DNA from: Spirochaetota bacterium
GTDB lineage: Bacteria > Spirochaetota > Spirochaetia > Treponematales > Treponemataceae
NCBI GenBank assembly: GCA_023438065.1
Contig: JAEXRH010000012.1
Coordinates: forward strand, 186,001 to 250,000
Length of the DNA stretch: 64,000 nt
Direction: 5' to 3'
Shown: in pieces, positions 51,231 to 59,558 of the stretch
How positions within the stretch are numbered: the first letter of the stretch is position 1
Layout of the letters: each line of letters opens with the position of its first letter
The notes under the pieces: model-generated
Database searches by the model: none
What the model was told of the DNA's origin: nothing
The model's input: the letters and a program-made list of their open reading frames with translations, nothing else
Program-made: the position numbers and the translations under genes

Positions 51231-52069
51231 TGAAACCCGTCGTTCTCGCGACGACAATACTTTTCGTTCTCGTTTCTCCCGATGCGTTCCCGGATCGCCT
51301 TATCGATACGGGGTACATACCGGGCGTCGGGCCGATGCCGGCGCGCGAAGTTCCTGCGTCGCCGCGAACGGCGGAAGAGAACCCCGCGGAACCGGCTGGC
51401 GCGGATTCCGCTGTCCCTGGAGAGCCCGCGGAACCGGACGGCGGTATCGCCGCCGACGAAGGCCCAGCGATTGACGTACGGCCCTCGCTTTCGGCGCAAG
51501 GCCCGCAGCCCGTCGCGCGCGGGAAGACGTACGCCCGCGCGGAGACCTCGGGCGTCGTCATCGCGGGCGAAAAGAAATGGTACCTCGAGGAATTCGACGC
51601 CCTTGAGCGCCCCTCGGTCGGAACGACCTGGGTCGACGGGGAAATCGAGAAGACCGTTTCCTGGAAATATTACGGCGAGACGCAAACCGTGCGCGAACGT
51701 CTCGAATCGGACGGGAAGGGCACCTCGCTCACCGAATACGACCAGTCGGGCCGGGTAATCGCCCAGGTCGCGAAGGACGCGGACGGCAAGGAACTCTCTT
51801 CGACGAAGAACGAGTACGGAGAGGGAGGGCGCCTTTCGGAAACCGTCAGCCGCGATGGAGCGCGGATAAAGCGCACGACGTTCGTGTACGCCGAGGACGG
51901 TAGTCTTCTCGAGAAACGGGGATACCTGAACGGCGCGCTCGAGATCGTGTGTCGCTGGAAGGACGAGGACAATTGGACCGAGACGGTGTATAACAAGGGG
52001 AAGGCCGCGCTCGTCGCGAGGTACGTGAACGGGGTTCGCCAGAAGGAAACCGATGCGAAGAAAAAATAG
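51227..52069 (+). CDS. Exported protein with YD-like repeats
   Basis: 280 residues with a signal peptide (about 1-21), then a Pro/Ala/Glu-rich low-complexity stretch (about 30-100). From about 105 the sequence consists of short repeats of alternating strands: SLTEYDQSGRVIAQ, STKNEYGEGGRLSET, RTTFVYAEDGSLLEKRGY, and LVARYVNGVRQKE, similar to YD/RHS or MORN-type repeats found in surface proteins and toxins. No toxin domain is visible. It is coupled to ftsY upstream and overlaps lolC by 17 bases, so it may work with lipoprotein export; inferred. Confidence 0.68.
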   Translation: MMKPVVLATTILFVLVSPDAFPDRLIDTGYIPGVGPMPAREVPASPRTAEENPAEPAGADSAVPGEPAEPDGGIAADEGPAIDVRPSLSAQGPQPVARGKTYARAETSGVVIAGEKKWYLEEFDALERPSVGTTWVDGEIEKTVSWKYYGETQTVRERLESDGKGTSLTEYDQSGRVIAQVAKDADGKELSSTKNEYGEGGRLSETVSRDGARIKRTTFVYAEDGSLLEKRGYLNGALEIVCRWKDEDNWTETVYNKGKAALVARYVNGVRQKETDAKKK

Positions 52070-53372
52070 CTGGGTATTGTACGTCGCGGGCCGCTTCGGC
52101 ACGGTAGACTATCGCGGGAGATCCGCGCTCACGAGTCTCCTTTCCGCGCTCGGGATCGCCTTCGGGGTCACCGCGCTCATAGTCGTGCTCGCGGTGATGA
52201 ACGGCTTCCAGCTCGGGTACATCGAAAGCATCCTCGAGGTCAGCTCGTCTCACGTCAGGCTCGAGGGCCCCCCCGGCGAGATCGGAAAAATCGCCTCGTT
52301 GCCGGGGGTGCGGTCGCTCACGGTGTTTTCGGAATCCCAGGCCCTCGTCCAGGGCAAATACGACCGGCAGGAAGGCGCCGTCGTGCGCTCGGTTCCCGAG
52401 GATATCCTCGTTCGGGACGCGGGTTTCGCGCGGAACGTGCGGATCGAGGACGGCTCGTTCGATCTCTCGGGATCCCGTACGGTCGCGCTCGGATACGAGC
52501 TCGCGCGGATGCTATCCGTGAAGCCGGGCGACTCGGTGTCGATCGTCGCGCTCGCGGGGAACGCGTCGACCGACCTTTTCCCCGAGGACGCGGAGCTCAC
52601 GGTCGCCTGCCTCTTCAAGACGGGGTATTACGCCATAGACAGCGCCTTCGCCTTCGTCTCCTCCCGTACGGCCGCCAGCCTCGCGGGAACGGGAGGCGCG
52701 CCGACCGACGGCGTCGATTCGTCAAATCAAGGCGATACGACCGTTCTCGCCGGATGCAAGCTTGACGATCCGGAGCGCGACGAACGCTTTCTCGCGCTCG
52801 TGGCCGAGCGCTTTCCCGACGTGAAGGCGGAATCCTGGCGAAGCTACAACCGCGCGTTCTTCGGCGCGCTCCGCGTCGAGAAGAACATGCTTTTCCTTCT
52901 CGTGATCCTCATCTTCCTCGTCGTTACCGTCAATATCTACAACGGCATGCGGCGCGCGGTCTACGAGCGGCGCGAGGAGATCAGCGTTCTCACCGCCCTC
53001 GGCGCGAGTCCTCGACGCGTGCGCGCGATATTCATCGCGAACGGGCTCGGCATCGGCCTCGTAGGGGGAATCGTCGGGCTTCTCGCGGGGCTTCTCGTGT
53101 CGGTCAGGATCAACTCCGTTTTCGCCCTTGCCGAGTCGCTCGTCAACGGCGCGTCGGCTTTCGCGGGCGCGCTTTTCGCGCTTCCGGCGGGAGAGCGGTT
53201 CACGATATTCAGCCCCGAGTATTTCTACCTCGACTCGGTTCCCGTCAGGCTGCTCTTTCCCGAGGTTCTTTTCGTGTTTCTGTTCGGCGTTCTCTCGGCG
53301 GCGGCCGCCGCGTGGATGGCGAGCAGGACCATTACCAGGCTGAGGCCCGCGGAGGTTTTACGGTATGAATGA
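52053..53372 (+). CDS. lolC: Lipoprotein-releasing ABC permease (LolC/E family), first copy
   Basis: 439 residues. Typical LolC/E build: N-terminal membrane helix (about 25-50, with SALGIAFGVTALIVVLAVMNGF), a large periplasmic domain, then three membrane helices (from about 275, including GLVGGIVGLLAGLLV and the final FVFLFGVLSAAAAAWMA). The ending ITRLRPAEVLRYE is the common LolC/E tail. Works with LolD and the second permease to extract lipoproteins from the inner membrane. It overlaps lolD by eight bases. Confidence 0.88.
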   Translation: MRRKNSWVLYVAGRFGTVDYRGRSALTSLLSALGIAFGVTALIVVLAVMNGFQLGYIESILEVSSSHVRLEGPPGEIGKIASLPGVRSLTVFSESQALVQGKYDRQEGAVVRSVPEDILVRDAGFARNVRIEDGSFDLSGSRTVALGYELARMLSVKPGDSVSIVALAGNASTDLFPEDAELTVACLFKTGYYAIDSAFAFVSSRTAASLAGTGGAPTDGVDSSNQGDTTVLAGCKLDDPERDERFLALVAERFPDVKAESWRSYNRAFFGALRVEKNMLFLLVILIFLVVTVNIYNGMRRAVYERREEISVLTALGASPRRVRAIFIANGLGIGLVGGIVGLLAGLLVSVRINSVFALAESLVNGASAFAGALFALPAGERFTIFSPEYFYLDSVPVRLLFPEVLFVFLFGVLSAAAAAWMASRTITRLRPAEVLRYE

Positions 53373-54045
53373 CGCAGTGCTCGAGCTCCGCTCCGTGCGG
53401 AAAACCTTTGCCGCACCGGGCGGCGACCTGACGATCCTCGAGGGTCTTGACCTCGAGGTCCTCCCTTCCACGAAAATTGCCATCGTCGGCGAGTCGGGAT
53501 GCGGAAAGAGCACCCTTCTCAACATCGTCGGCGGCCTCGAGGCGGCGACCTCGGGCTCGATTCGCGCAGGTAATTTCCGCGTCGACTCCCTCGACGAGGA
53601 AGGACTCGCGCGATATCGCTCCGGGTATCTCGGACTCGTCTTCCAGTTTCATTATCTCCTCAAGGACTTCACCGCGCTCGAGAACGTGACGCTTCCCGCC
53701 CTGATCGCTGGCATGAGCCGACGGGAAGCCCTGGAACGCGCGAGGGATCTCCTCGCGGACGTAAAACTGGAAAACAGGATGGACCATTATCCCTCGCAGC
53801 TTTCGGGAGGAGAGCGGCAACGCGCGGCGGTCGCGCGGGCGCTCGTCAACGAGCCCGCGCTCGTCCTTGCCGACGAGCCGACCGGAAATCTCGACCCGGC
53901 GAACGCCGCCCTGGTTCGGGATCTCCTTTTCTCCGTGGTAACGAAGCGGCAAAACGCCCTCGTTCTCGTGACTCACGACCGGGAGATGGCCGCGCTCGCG
54001 GACAGGCGGTACGCCCTCGAGGGCGGAAGGCTCGTCGATCGATGA
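53365..54045 (+). CDS. lolD: Lipoprotein-releasing ABC ATPase LolD
   Basis: 226 residues. Walker A GESGCGKS near 42-49, Q-loop FQFHYLL, signature LSGGERQR, Walker B LVLADEPTGNLD and the H-loop VTHD are intact. The close LolD-type features are LIAGMSRREALERARDLL and TGNLDPANA. It sits between the two permease genes (lolC-lolD-lolE), overlapping both. Confidence 0.93.
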   Translation: MNDAVLELRSVRKTFAAPGGDLTILEGLDLEVLPSTKIAIVGESGCGKSTLLNIVGGLEAATSGSIRAGNFRVDSLDEEGLARYRSGYLGLVFQFHYLLKDFTALENVTLPALIAGMSRREALERARDLLADVKLENRMDHYPSQLSGGERQRAAVARALVNEPALVLADEPTGNLDPANAALVRDLLFSVVTKRQNALVLVTHDREMAALADRRYALEGGRLVDR

Positions 54046-55385
54046 GGATCGCCTTCCCGATAACCCTCGCGCTCCGGTTTCTCGGGGTCGGCTCGAGAGG
54101 TTCCGAGTCGAACGCGCGGAAAAGCCTCTACGGCGCGATCGCCGGCATCGGCGTCAGCCTCGTCCCGCTCATCGTCGTTCTCGTCATCGCCGACGGCATG
54201 ATCGAAGGCTCGACGCGAAGGATCATCGAGCTTTCTTCCTCGCATCTCCGCGTTTCCGATTATTACGGGGTCGCCGGTTCCGCCGAGGACCCCTCGACGC
54301 TTCCCGAGCTCGCGCGAAAACTCGAGACGGGCGGGACGGAATCGGGCATAGTCGGCGCGATCGCGGAGCGGCAGGGTATCGGCATCGTCATCGGGAAGAA
54401 AGGGCGGTCAGGCGGAACGGTCCGCGCGGTCGAGCCGAGATTCTTTTCGGATAACCCCGGCGTTACCGGTCTTCTGTCGGTCGTCGAGGGAACGCCCGAG
54501 CTCCTTTCCCCCACGGACGCGATCATCGGCAAGAAAATCGCGGGCGACCTCGGACTCAAGACGGGCGACTCCTTCAGGCTCCTGACGATGAGGGAGGGAA
54601 AGGCCGGTTCCTTGCCACGGTTCACGACCTTCACGGTCAAGGCGATCGTCTCGTCGGGCTATCAGGAGCTCGACGCCCTTTGGGTCTTCGTCCCGTACGA
54701 GACCGGTTTCAGGATTCTCTCCCCGAGATCATCCTGGTCGTTCGTGAGCGTCCGGGTCTCGGATCCTTACGGAAATATCGAGCCCGTTCGAAACGCGCTC
54801 ATGCGCGATCTCTCGGACGGATACGCGGTTTACACCTGGAAGGAGCTTAACCGCGCCCAGTTTCAGTCCTTCTCGACGACGAGGATGCTCCTTCTTTTCA
54901 TCATGCTTCTGATCGTCCTCGTGGCGGCGATAAACGTCTCTTCCGCGCTCGTCATGCTCGTCATGGAACGGAGGAGGGAGATCGCGATCCTCAAGGCCGT
55001 CGGGGCGCGTCCGGGCGAGATATCCCTCGCGTTCCTCGTCGCGGGCTTTCTCACGGGGGTTGGCGGCGCCCTTTTCGGCATTCCCGCGGGAATACTGTGC
55101 TCGCTCCACCTGAACGGGCTCATCGCCTTCATTGAAAGGATCGTCAACGGCGCGCGCTACTTTTCGGCCATTCTCTTCGCGAGAGCGGGTTCCCCGTTCC
55201 CGGCGCCGGAGAACGTCCGGCTGCTCAATCCCGAGTTTTACCTCGAAACGATACCCGTGCGGATCGAGCCGGGCAAGATTTTCCTGATAACCGCGGGCGC
55301 GCTCGTTCTCGCGGTTCTCGTTTCCGCGCTTCCCGCCTGGCGCGCGGGAAGGGAACGACCGATCGACATAATGAGGAAGGTTTGA
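54042..55385 (+). CDS. lolE: Lipoprotein-releasing ABC permease (LolC/E family), second copy
   Basis: 447 residues with the same topology as the gene at 52053: first helix near 27-52 (GIGVSLVPLIVVLVIADGM), a periplasmic domain of about 230 residues, and three C-terminal helices starting near 286 (MLLLFIMLLIVLVAAINV). The cytoplasmic loop RRREIAILKAVGARPGEI is the conserved coupling segment with the ATPase. Heteromeric LolCDE is supported by two distinct permeases. Overlaps mcsA by four bases. Confidence 0.9.
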   Translation: MRIAFPITLALRFLGVGSRGSESNARKSLYGAIAGIGVSLVPLIVVLVIADGMIEGSTRRIIELSSSHLRVSDYYGVAGSAEDPSTLPELARKLETGGTESGIVGAIAERQGIGIVIGKKGRSGGTVRAVEPRFFSDNPGVTGLLSVVEGTPELLSPTDAIIGKKIAGDLGLKTGDSFRLLTMREGKAGSLPRFTTFTVKAIVSSGYQELDALWVFVPYETGFRILSPRSSWSFVSVRVSDPYGNIEPVRNALMRDLSDGYAVYTWKELNRAQFQSFSTTRMLLLFIMLLIVLVAAINVSSALVMLVMERRREIAILKAVGARPGEISLAFLVAGFLTGVGGALFGIPAGILCSLHLNGLIAFIERIVNGARYFSAILFARAGSPFPAPENVRLLNPEFYLETIPVRIEPGKIFLITAGALVLAVLVSALPAWRAGRERPIDIMRKV

Positions 55386-55876
55386 TGAAATGCGACATTT
55401 GCCGCGAAAGAGACGCGGTCATCTTCGTGCAACAGGTTTCAAAAGGCTCATCGATCGAGCTCCATCTGTGCGAAACGTGCGCGAAGGAACGGGGCTTTTC
55501 CGCGAACGGAAACAAGATCGACATCTCCCTTGGCGGCATCTTTTCGGGGATTCAGGATGGCGCGAAGACGAACGGAGGCCCCGAGTACGCGTGTCAGACC
55601 TGCGGCTTCACGCTCGCTGACGTGCGGAAGCACCGGCGCGTGGGCTGTTCCGATTGCTACCGGCAGTTCAGGGCCGAGATCATCTCGCTCCTCCGGCAGG
55701 AGGGCATCGACCCCGCGTGGTCGGGATCCCTCCCCGCGAAGCTCGAGGCTTTCAGGACTCCCGAACCGGATCCCGAAAGCCTCCGGAAGGAGCTTGCGCG
55801 GGCGATCGAGCGCGAGGACTACGAGCTCGCGGCCTATTACCGCGACCGCCTTCGCGCGCTGGGGGGACGGGAATGA
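55382..55876 (+). CDS. mcsA: McsA-like zinc/UVR protein
   Basis: 164 residues. Four Cys pairs form two zinc sites: CDIC (3-6), CETC (30-33), CQTC and CSDC, the McsA pattern. The C-terminal part is a UVR motif helix pair (LRKELARAIEREDYELAAYY then RDRL) also seen in UvrB/UvrC. McsA activates the protein-arginine kinase McsB, encoded directly downstream with an ATGA overlap. Confidence 0.93.
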   Translation: MMKCDICRERDAVIFVQQVSKGSSIELHLCETCAKERGFSANGNKIDISLGGIFSGIQDGAKTNGGPEYACQTCGFTLADVRKHRRVGCSDCYRQFRAEIISLLRQEGIDPAWSGSLPAKLEAFRTPEPDPESLRKELARAIEREDYELAAYYRDRLRALGGRE

Positions 55877-56964
55877 AGGCCGACGCGCGCGCGTTCGACG
55901 CATGGTACGCGGATGACGGTCCCGAGTCGGACGTCGCCCTTTCGACGCGGGTAAGGCTCGCGAGAAACCTCGCCGGCTTCCTCTTTCCCGCGACGATCAA
56001 GTCGGACGACGCGGAGCGGGTTCTCTCGCTCGCGTTCGACGCGATAAACCGCCAGGAAGGGGCGGATTCCTTCCAGACGGTCAGGATGAGCCAGCTTGAC
56101 GGCACGGGAAAGCGAATCCTCTCGGAACGCGGCGTCATCGAGTCCGGTACGGGAAGCGAGCCCTGGCGGGGAATCGCGATCAGGAACGACGGCGTGCTTT
56201 CCATGACGGTGAACATGGAGGACCACGTTCGGCTCGCGGCCTTCGCGCCCGGGCTTTCGGTGCATGACACCTATCGCCGTGTCGCGGAACTCGACGCCGC
56301 CTTGCAGGGCTCGCTGCAGTTCAGCGCGTTGCCGGGCATGGGCTATCTCACGTCCTCCCTTTCCTCGCTCGGCTCGGGGATGCGGATTTCCGTCATCATG
56401 TGCCTTCCGGCCGTCACGATGAGCTCGCTCATGGATCGCGTCGTCAGGGAATACCTCGCTCAGGGCTTCATGATCCGCGGATACTACGGGGGCGAGGGCG
56501 GATCGTCGCTCGGCAGTCTCTATCAGCTCTCGAACGGCAACGCCTCGGGAGGGGACGAGCGCGCCCAACTCGCCGCCATGGAGCAAGCCGCCGGGAAACT
56601 CGTCGAGCTCGAGCGGAAAAGCCTCGTCGAGCTTTCCTCCTCGAGCGCCACCACCCTCGAGGACACGGTATTTCGCGCCCTGGTGACGGCGAAATACGCC
56701 CGTTTCATCACCCTCAAGGAAGCGATCGACCTTATCCATCGGATCAAGCTCGGGCTCAGGCTCGACCTCATTACCGGCATCGGGCACAGCGACCTCACGG
56801 CGCTCCTCTACCGGGTGCAGGCGGCGCATATCGGCTTTGTAATTTCGGGCGGAAGTGTTATTATTGAATCGGACGTCACGTCCGAGGAACTCCGGATGGA
56901 TCGGCTTCGGGCGATGGTCATACAGGAAGTGCTCAAAGAGGCCGATATACGGGAGAGGAGATAA
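55873..56964 (+). CDS. mcsB: Protein-arginine kinase McsB (divergent)
   Basis: 363 residues from ATG 55873. Phosphagen-kinase fold: STRVRLARN at 24-32, then VNMEDHVRL near 113-121, YLTSSLSSLGSGMR near 158-171, and RGYYGGEGGSSLGSLYQLSN near 200. Two departures from the family stand out: the segment that is normally NEEDH is NMEDH, and the conserved TSCP is TSSL, replacing the Cys with Ser162. The last Gly-rich loop carries one extra Gly. McsB phosphorylates arginines to mark proteins for ClpCP; whether this one is fully active is open. Confidence 0.85.
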   Translation: MKADARAFDAWYADDGPESDVALSTRVRLARNLAGFLFPATIKSDDAERVLSLAFDAINRQEGADSFQTVRMSQLDGTGKRILSERGVIESGTGSEPWRGIAIRNDGVLSMTVNMEDHVRLAAFAPGLSVHDTYRRVAELDAALQGSLQFSALPGMGYLTSSLSSLGSGMRISVIMCLPAVTMSSLMDRVVREYLAQGFMIRGYYGGEGGSSLGSLYQLSNGNASGGDERAQLAAMEQAAGKLVELERKSLVELSSSSATTLEDTVFRALVTAKYARFITLKEAIDLIHRIKLGLRLDLITGIGHSDLTALLYRVQAAHIGFVISGGSVIIESDVTSEELRMDRLRAMVIQEVLKEADIRERR

Positions 56965-56971
56965 CGCGCCC

Positions 56972-59536
56972 ATGTTCAAAGGTCTATCGCAACGGGCCCA
57001 AAAGCTCCTGACTATTCTCAGTCAGGAGGAGGCGAAACGCTCTAACGCGGATCAGCTCTTGCCCGAACACGTGATACTCGCCCTGATCCGTTCCGCGGAC
57101 GGAGTCGGTTTCGCCGTGCTTCAAGCCCTCAAGGCAAACGTGCTTTCCCTTCAGCTCCAGCTCGAGCAGTCGCTTCCCGCGAGGACGGGAACGATCGTGT
57201 TCGGGGATATCCCGCCGTCCCGCAGGCTTCGAGGAATGCTCGACGCCGCCTCGATCGAGGCGCGAACCCTCAGGCACGACTATATCGGGACCGAACACCT
57301 CCTTCTCGCTTGCGTCAGGGAAACCCAGAGCGTCGTGAGCCAGTTTTTCGAGAAGGAAGAGATCTCGATAGACGACATCAGGCAGTCGGTGCAGGAGATC
57401 GTGGCGACCCGCGATACCTCCGTTGCCACGAGGCAAAAAAGGCAGGTTCCCCAGGAAGGGCAGGGGCAACGGCAGAACGCGAGCCTTCTCCAGGAATACA
57501 GCCGAGACCTTACCGCGATGAGCAGGGAAGGCAAGCTCGACCCGGTGATCGGGCGCGAAAGCGAGATCAAGCGCGTCGTGCAGATACTCTCGCGGCGAAA
57601 CAAGAACAACCCCGTCCTCATCGGTGAGCCGGGCGTCGGCAAGACCGCGATCGTCGAGGGACTCGCCGACCGGATCGTGACCGAGCGCGTTCCGCGAAAC
57701 CTCGTCGGAAAGCGCCTCCTCGTTCTCGACCTCGCCTCGGTGATCGCCGGCACGAAGTACCGCGGCGAATTCGAGGAACGGCTCAAGCGAATAATGAAGG
57801 AAATCGCCGAGGCGAAGAACATCATCCTCTTCATCGACGAGCTCCATACGATAATCGGCGCGGGCGGCGCCGAGGGCGCGATGGACGCGTCAAACATGCT
57901 GAAGCCCGCGCTCGCGCGGGGCGACCTCCAGTGCATCGGCGCGACGACCCTCGCCGAATACCGGAAATACTTCGAGAAGGACGCCGCCCTCGAGCGCCGC
58001 TTCCAGACGGTCATCGTCAGGGAACCCGACGCCGAGGACACGCTGTTGATCCTCAAGGGCGTGAAACGCCGCTACGAGACCCATCATAACGTCGAGTACG
58101 GCGAGGATACCCTCCGCGCCATCGTCGATCTTTCCAAGCGTTACCTCACCGACCGGTACTTCCCGGACAAAGCGATCGACGTGCTCGACGAGGCGGGCGC
58201 GATGAAGAAGATCGAGGGAGACGTGCGGCCCGGCGAGCTCGCGGTCCTTGAGGCGCGCATAGGCGAGCTCGGGGATGAGAAGAAAGAGCTCGTGCAGACG
58301 CAAAACTACGAGCGCGCCGCCCTGGTACGCGACGAGGTACGGCGACTCAGGCAGCAGGTGGAGGAGATTCGCCAGAAATGGCAGAATCCCGACTCGGTGA
58401 ACGTCGACGCGGTAACACCCGCCGACGTCCGCGAGGTGATCTCGGTCATGACGGGAATCCCGGCAAGCGCCTTGAGCGAGTCGGAATCGACCCGCCTCAT
58501 GAATCTCGAATCCGAACTCCACTCGTCCGTCATCGGGCAGGATCAGGCCATCAAGGCGATAGCGGGCGCGATCAGGCGGAGCAGGGCGGGAATCTCCTCG
58601 ATGAAGCGGCCCCTGGGATCGTTCATCTTCCTCGGGCCCACTGGCGTCGGAAAGACCCTGCTCGCGAAAACCCTAGCGAAATTCCTTTTCGGAAAGGAAG
58701 AGTCGCTCGTCAGGATCGACATGAGCGACTACATGGAAAAGCACAACGCGTCCCGTCTCGTCGGCGCGCCCCCCGGCTACGTCGGTTACGAGGAAGGCGG
58801 CGTCCTTACCGAACGGATCAGGCGAAACCCGTACTCGGTCGTGCTTCTCGACGAGATCGAGAAGGCTCATCCCGACATCTTCAATCTCCTCCTCCAGATA
58901 CTCGAGGAAGGCGAGCTCAAGGACAATCTCGGGCACACCGTCAACTTCAGGAACACCGTCATCATCATGACGAGCAACGCCGGCGCGCGGATGATCAGTC
59001 ACGAGAACCGTCTCGGCTTCAGCGTCTCGGGCGAGGGCATCGTCGACTACGAGGACATCAGGTCGAGCGCGATGAGCGAGCTCAAGCGGATCTTCAGCCC
59101 GGAGTTCATCAACCGCGTCGACGACATCGTCGTGTTCGGCGCGCTCGAGCGGGACGAGGTCGCGGCTATCCTCGAGATTCAGCTCGGCGAATTGAAGGCG
59201 CGGCTCGTCGAGCAGGGACTTTCCCTCTCCGTAAGGCCCGCGGCGAAGAATTACCTCATCGACAAGGGGTACGAGCCCGCGTTCGGCGCGCGTCCCATGC
59301 GACGCCTCATCCAGCGCGAGCTCGAGGATCCCCTGTCGCTCATGATAATCTCGGGAAAACTCGCCTCGGGAGACACGGTTCGCGTGGACGCTCGCGACGG
59401 CTCGATTACCGTTCGCGTCGGGAAGAAGAAGCTCAAGGCGCTCGGGACGCCGGATAATGATCCTTCAGACGACGATTCCCTGTTGCCGGAAATCGCGGAT
59501 AAAGAGCCCAAGGAACCGTGCACGAAACTGCGGTAA
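56972..59536 (+). CDS. clpC: ATP-dependent unfoldase ClpC
   Basis: 854 residues from ATG 56972. N-terminal double Clp-N repeat (about 1-145), first AAA+ module with Walker A GEPGVGKT near 218 and FIDELHTIIGAG, a UVR-containing middle domain (NYERAALVRDEVRRL), and second module with GPTGVGKT near 555 and LLDEIEKAHPD. The UVR region marks it as ClpC rather than ClpB or ClpA. It works with ClpP, which is not in this window. Seven bases after mcsB; the trio mirrors the Bacillus ctsR operon without ctsR. Confidence 0.95.
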   Translation: MFKGLSQRAQKLLTILSQEEAKRSNADQLLPEHVILALIRSADGVGFAVLQALKANVLSLQLQLEQSLPARTGTIVFGDIPPSRRLRGMLDAASIEARTLRHDYIGTEHLLLACVRETQSVVSQFFEKEEISIDDIRQSVQEIVATRDTSVATRQKRQVPQEGQGQRQNASLLQEYSRDLTAMSREGKLDPVIGRESEIKRVVQILSRRNKNNPVLIGEPGVGKTAIVEGLADRIVTERVPRNLVGKRLLVLDLASVIAGTKYRGEFEERLKRIMKEIAEAKNIILFIDELHTIIGAGGAEGAMDASNMLKPALARGDLQCIGATTLAEYRKYFEKDAALERRFQTVIVREPDAEDTLLILKGVKRRYETHHNVEYGEDTLRAIVDLSKRYLTDRYFPDKAIDVLDEAGAMKKIEGDVRPGELAVLEARIGELGDEKKELVQTQNYERAALVRDEVRRLRQQVEEIRQKWQNPDSVNVDAVTPADVREVISVMTGIPASALSESESTRLMNLESELHSSVIGQDQAIKAIAGAIRRSRAGISSMKRPLGSFIFLGPTGVGKTLLAKTLAKFLFGKEESLVRIDMSDYMEKHNASRLVGAPPGYVGYEEGGVLTERIRRNPYSVVLLDEIEKAHPDIFNLLLQILEEGELKDNLGHTVNFRNTVIIMTSNAGARMISHENRLGFSVSGEGIVDYEDIRSSAMSELKRIFSPEFINRVDDIVVFGALERDEVAAILEIQLGELKARLVEQGLSLSVRPAAKNYLIDKGYEPAFGARPMRRLIQRELEDPLSLMIISGKLASGDTVRVDARDGSITVRVGKKKLKALGTPDNDPSDDDSLLPEIADKEPKEPCTKLR

Positions 59537-59538
59537 TT

Positions 59539-59547
59539 TGATATACT
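59539..59547 (+). promoter_or_regulatory. Extended -10 promoter of avtA
   Basis: TGA-TATACT (59539-59547), a TGn extended -10 box; no good -35. The expected +1 (about 59554) is five bases before the ATG. Confidence 0.5.
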
Positions 59548-59558
59548 CCTTTCCCATA

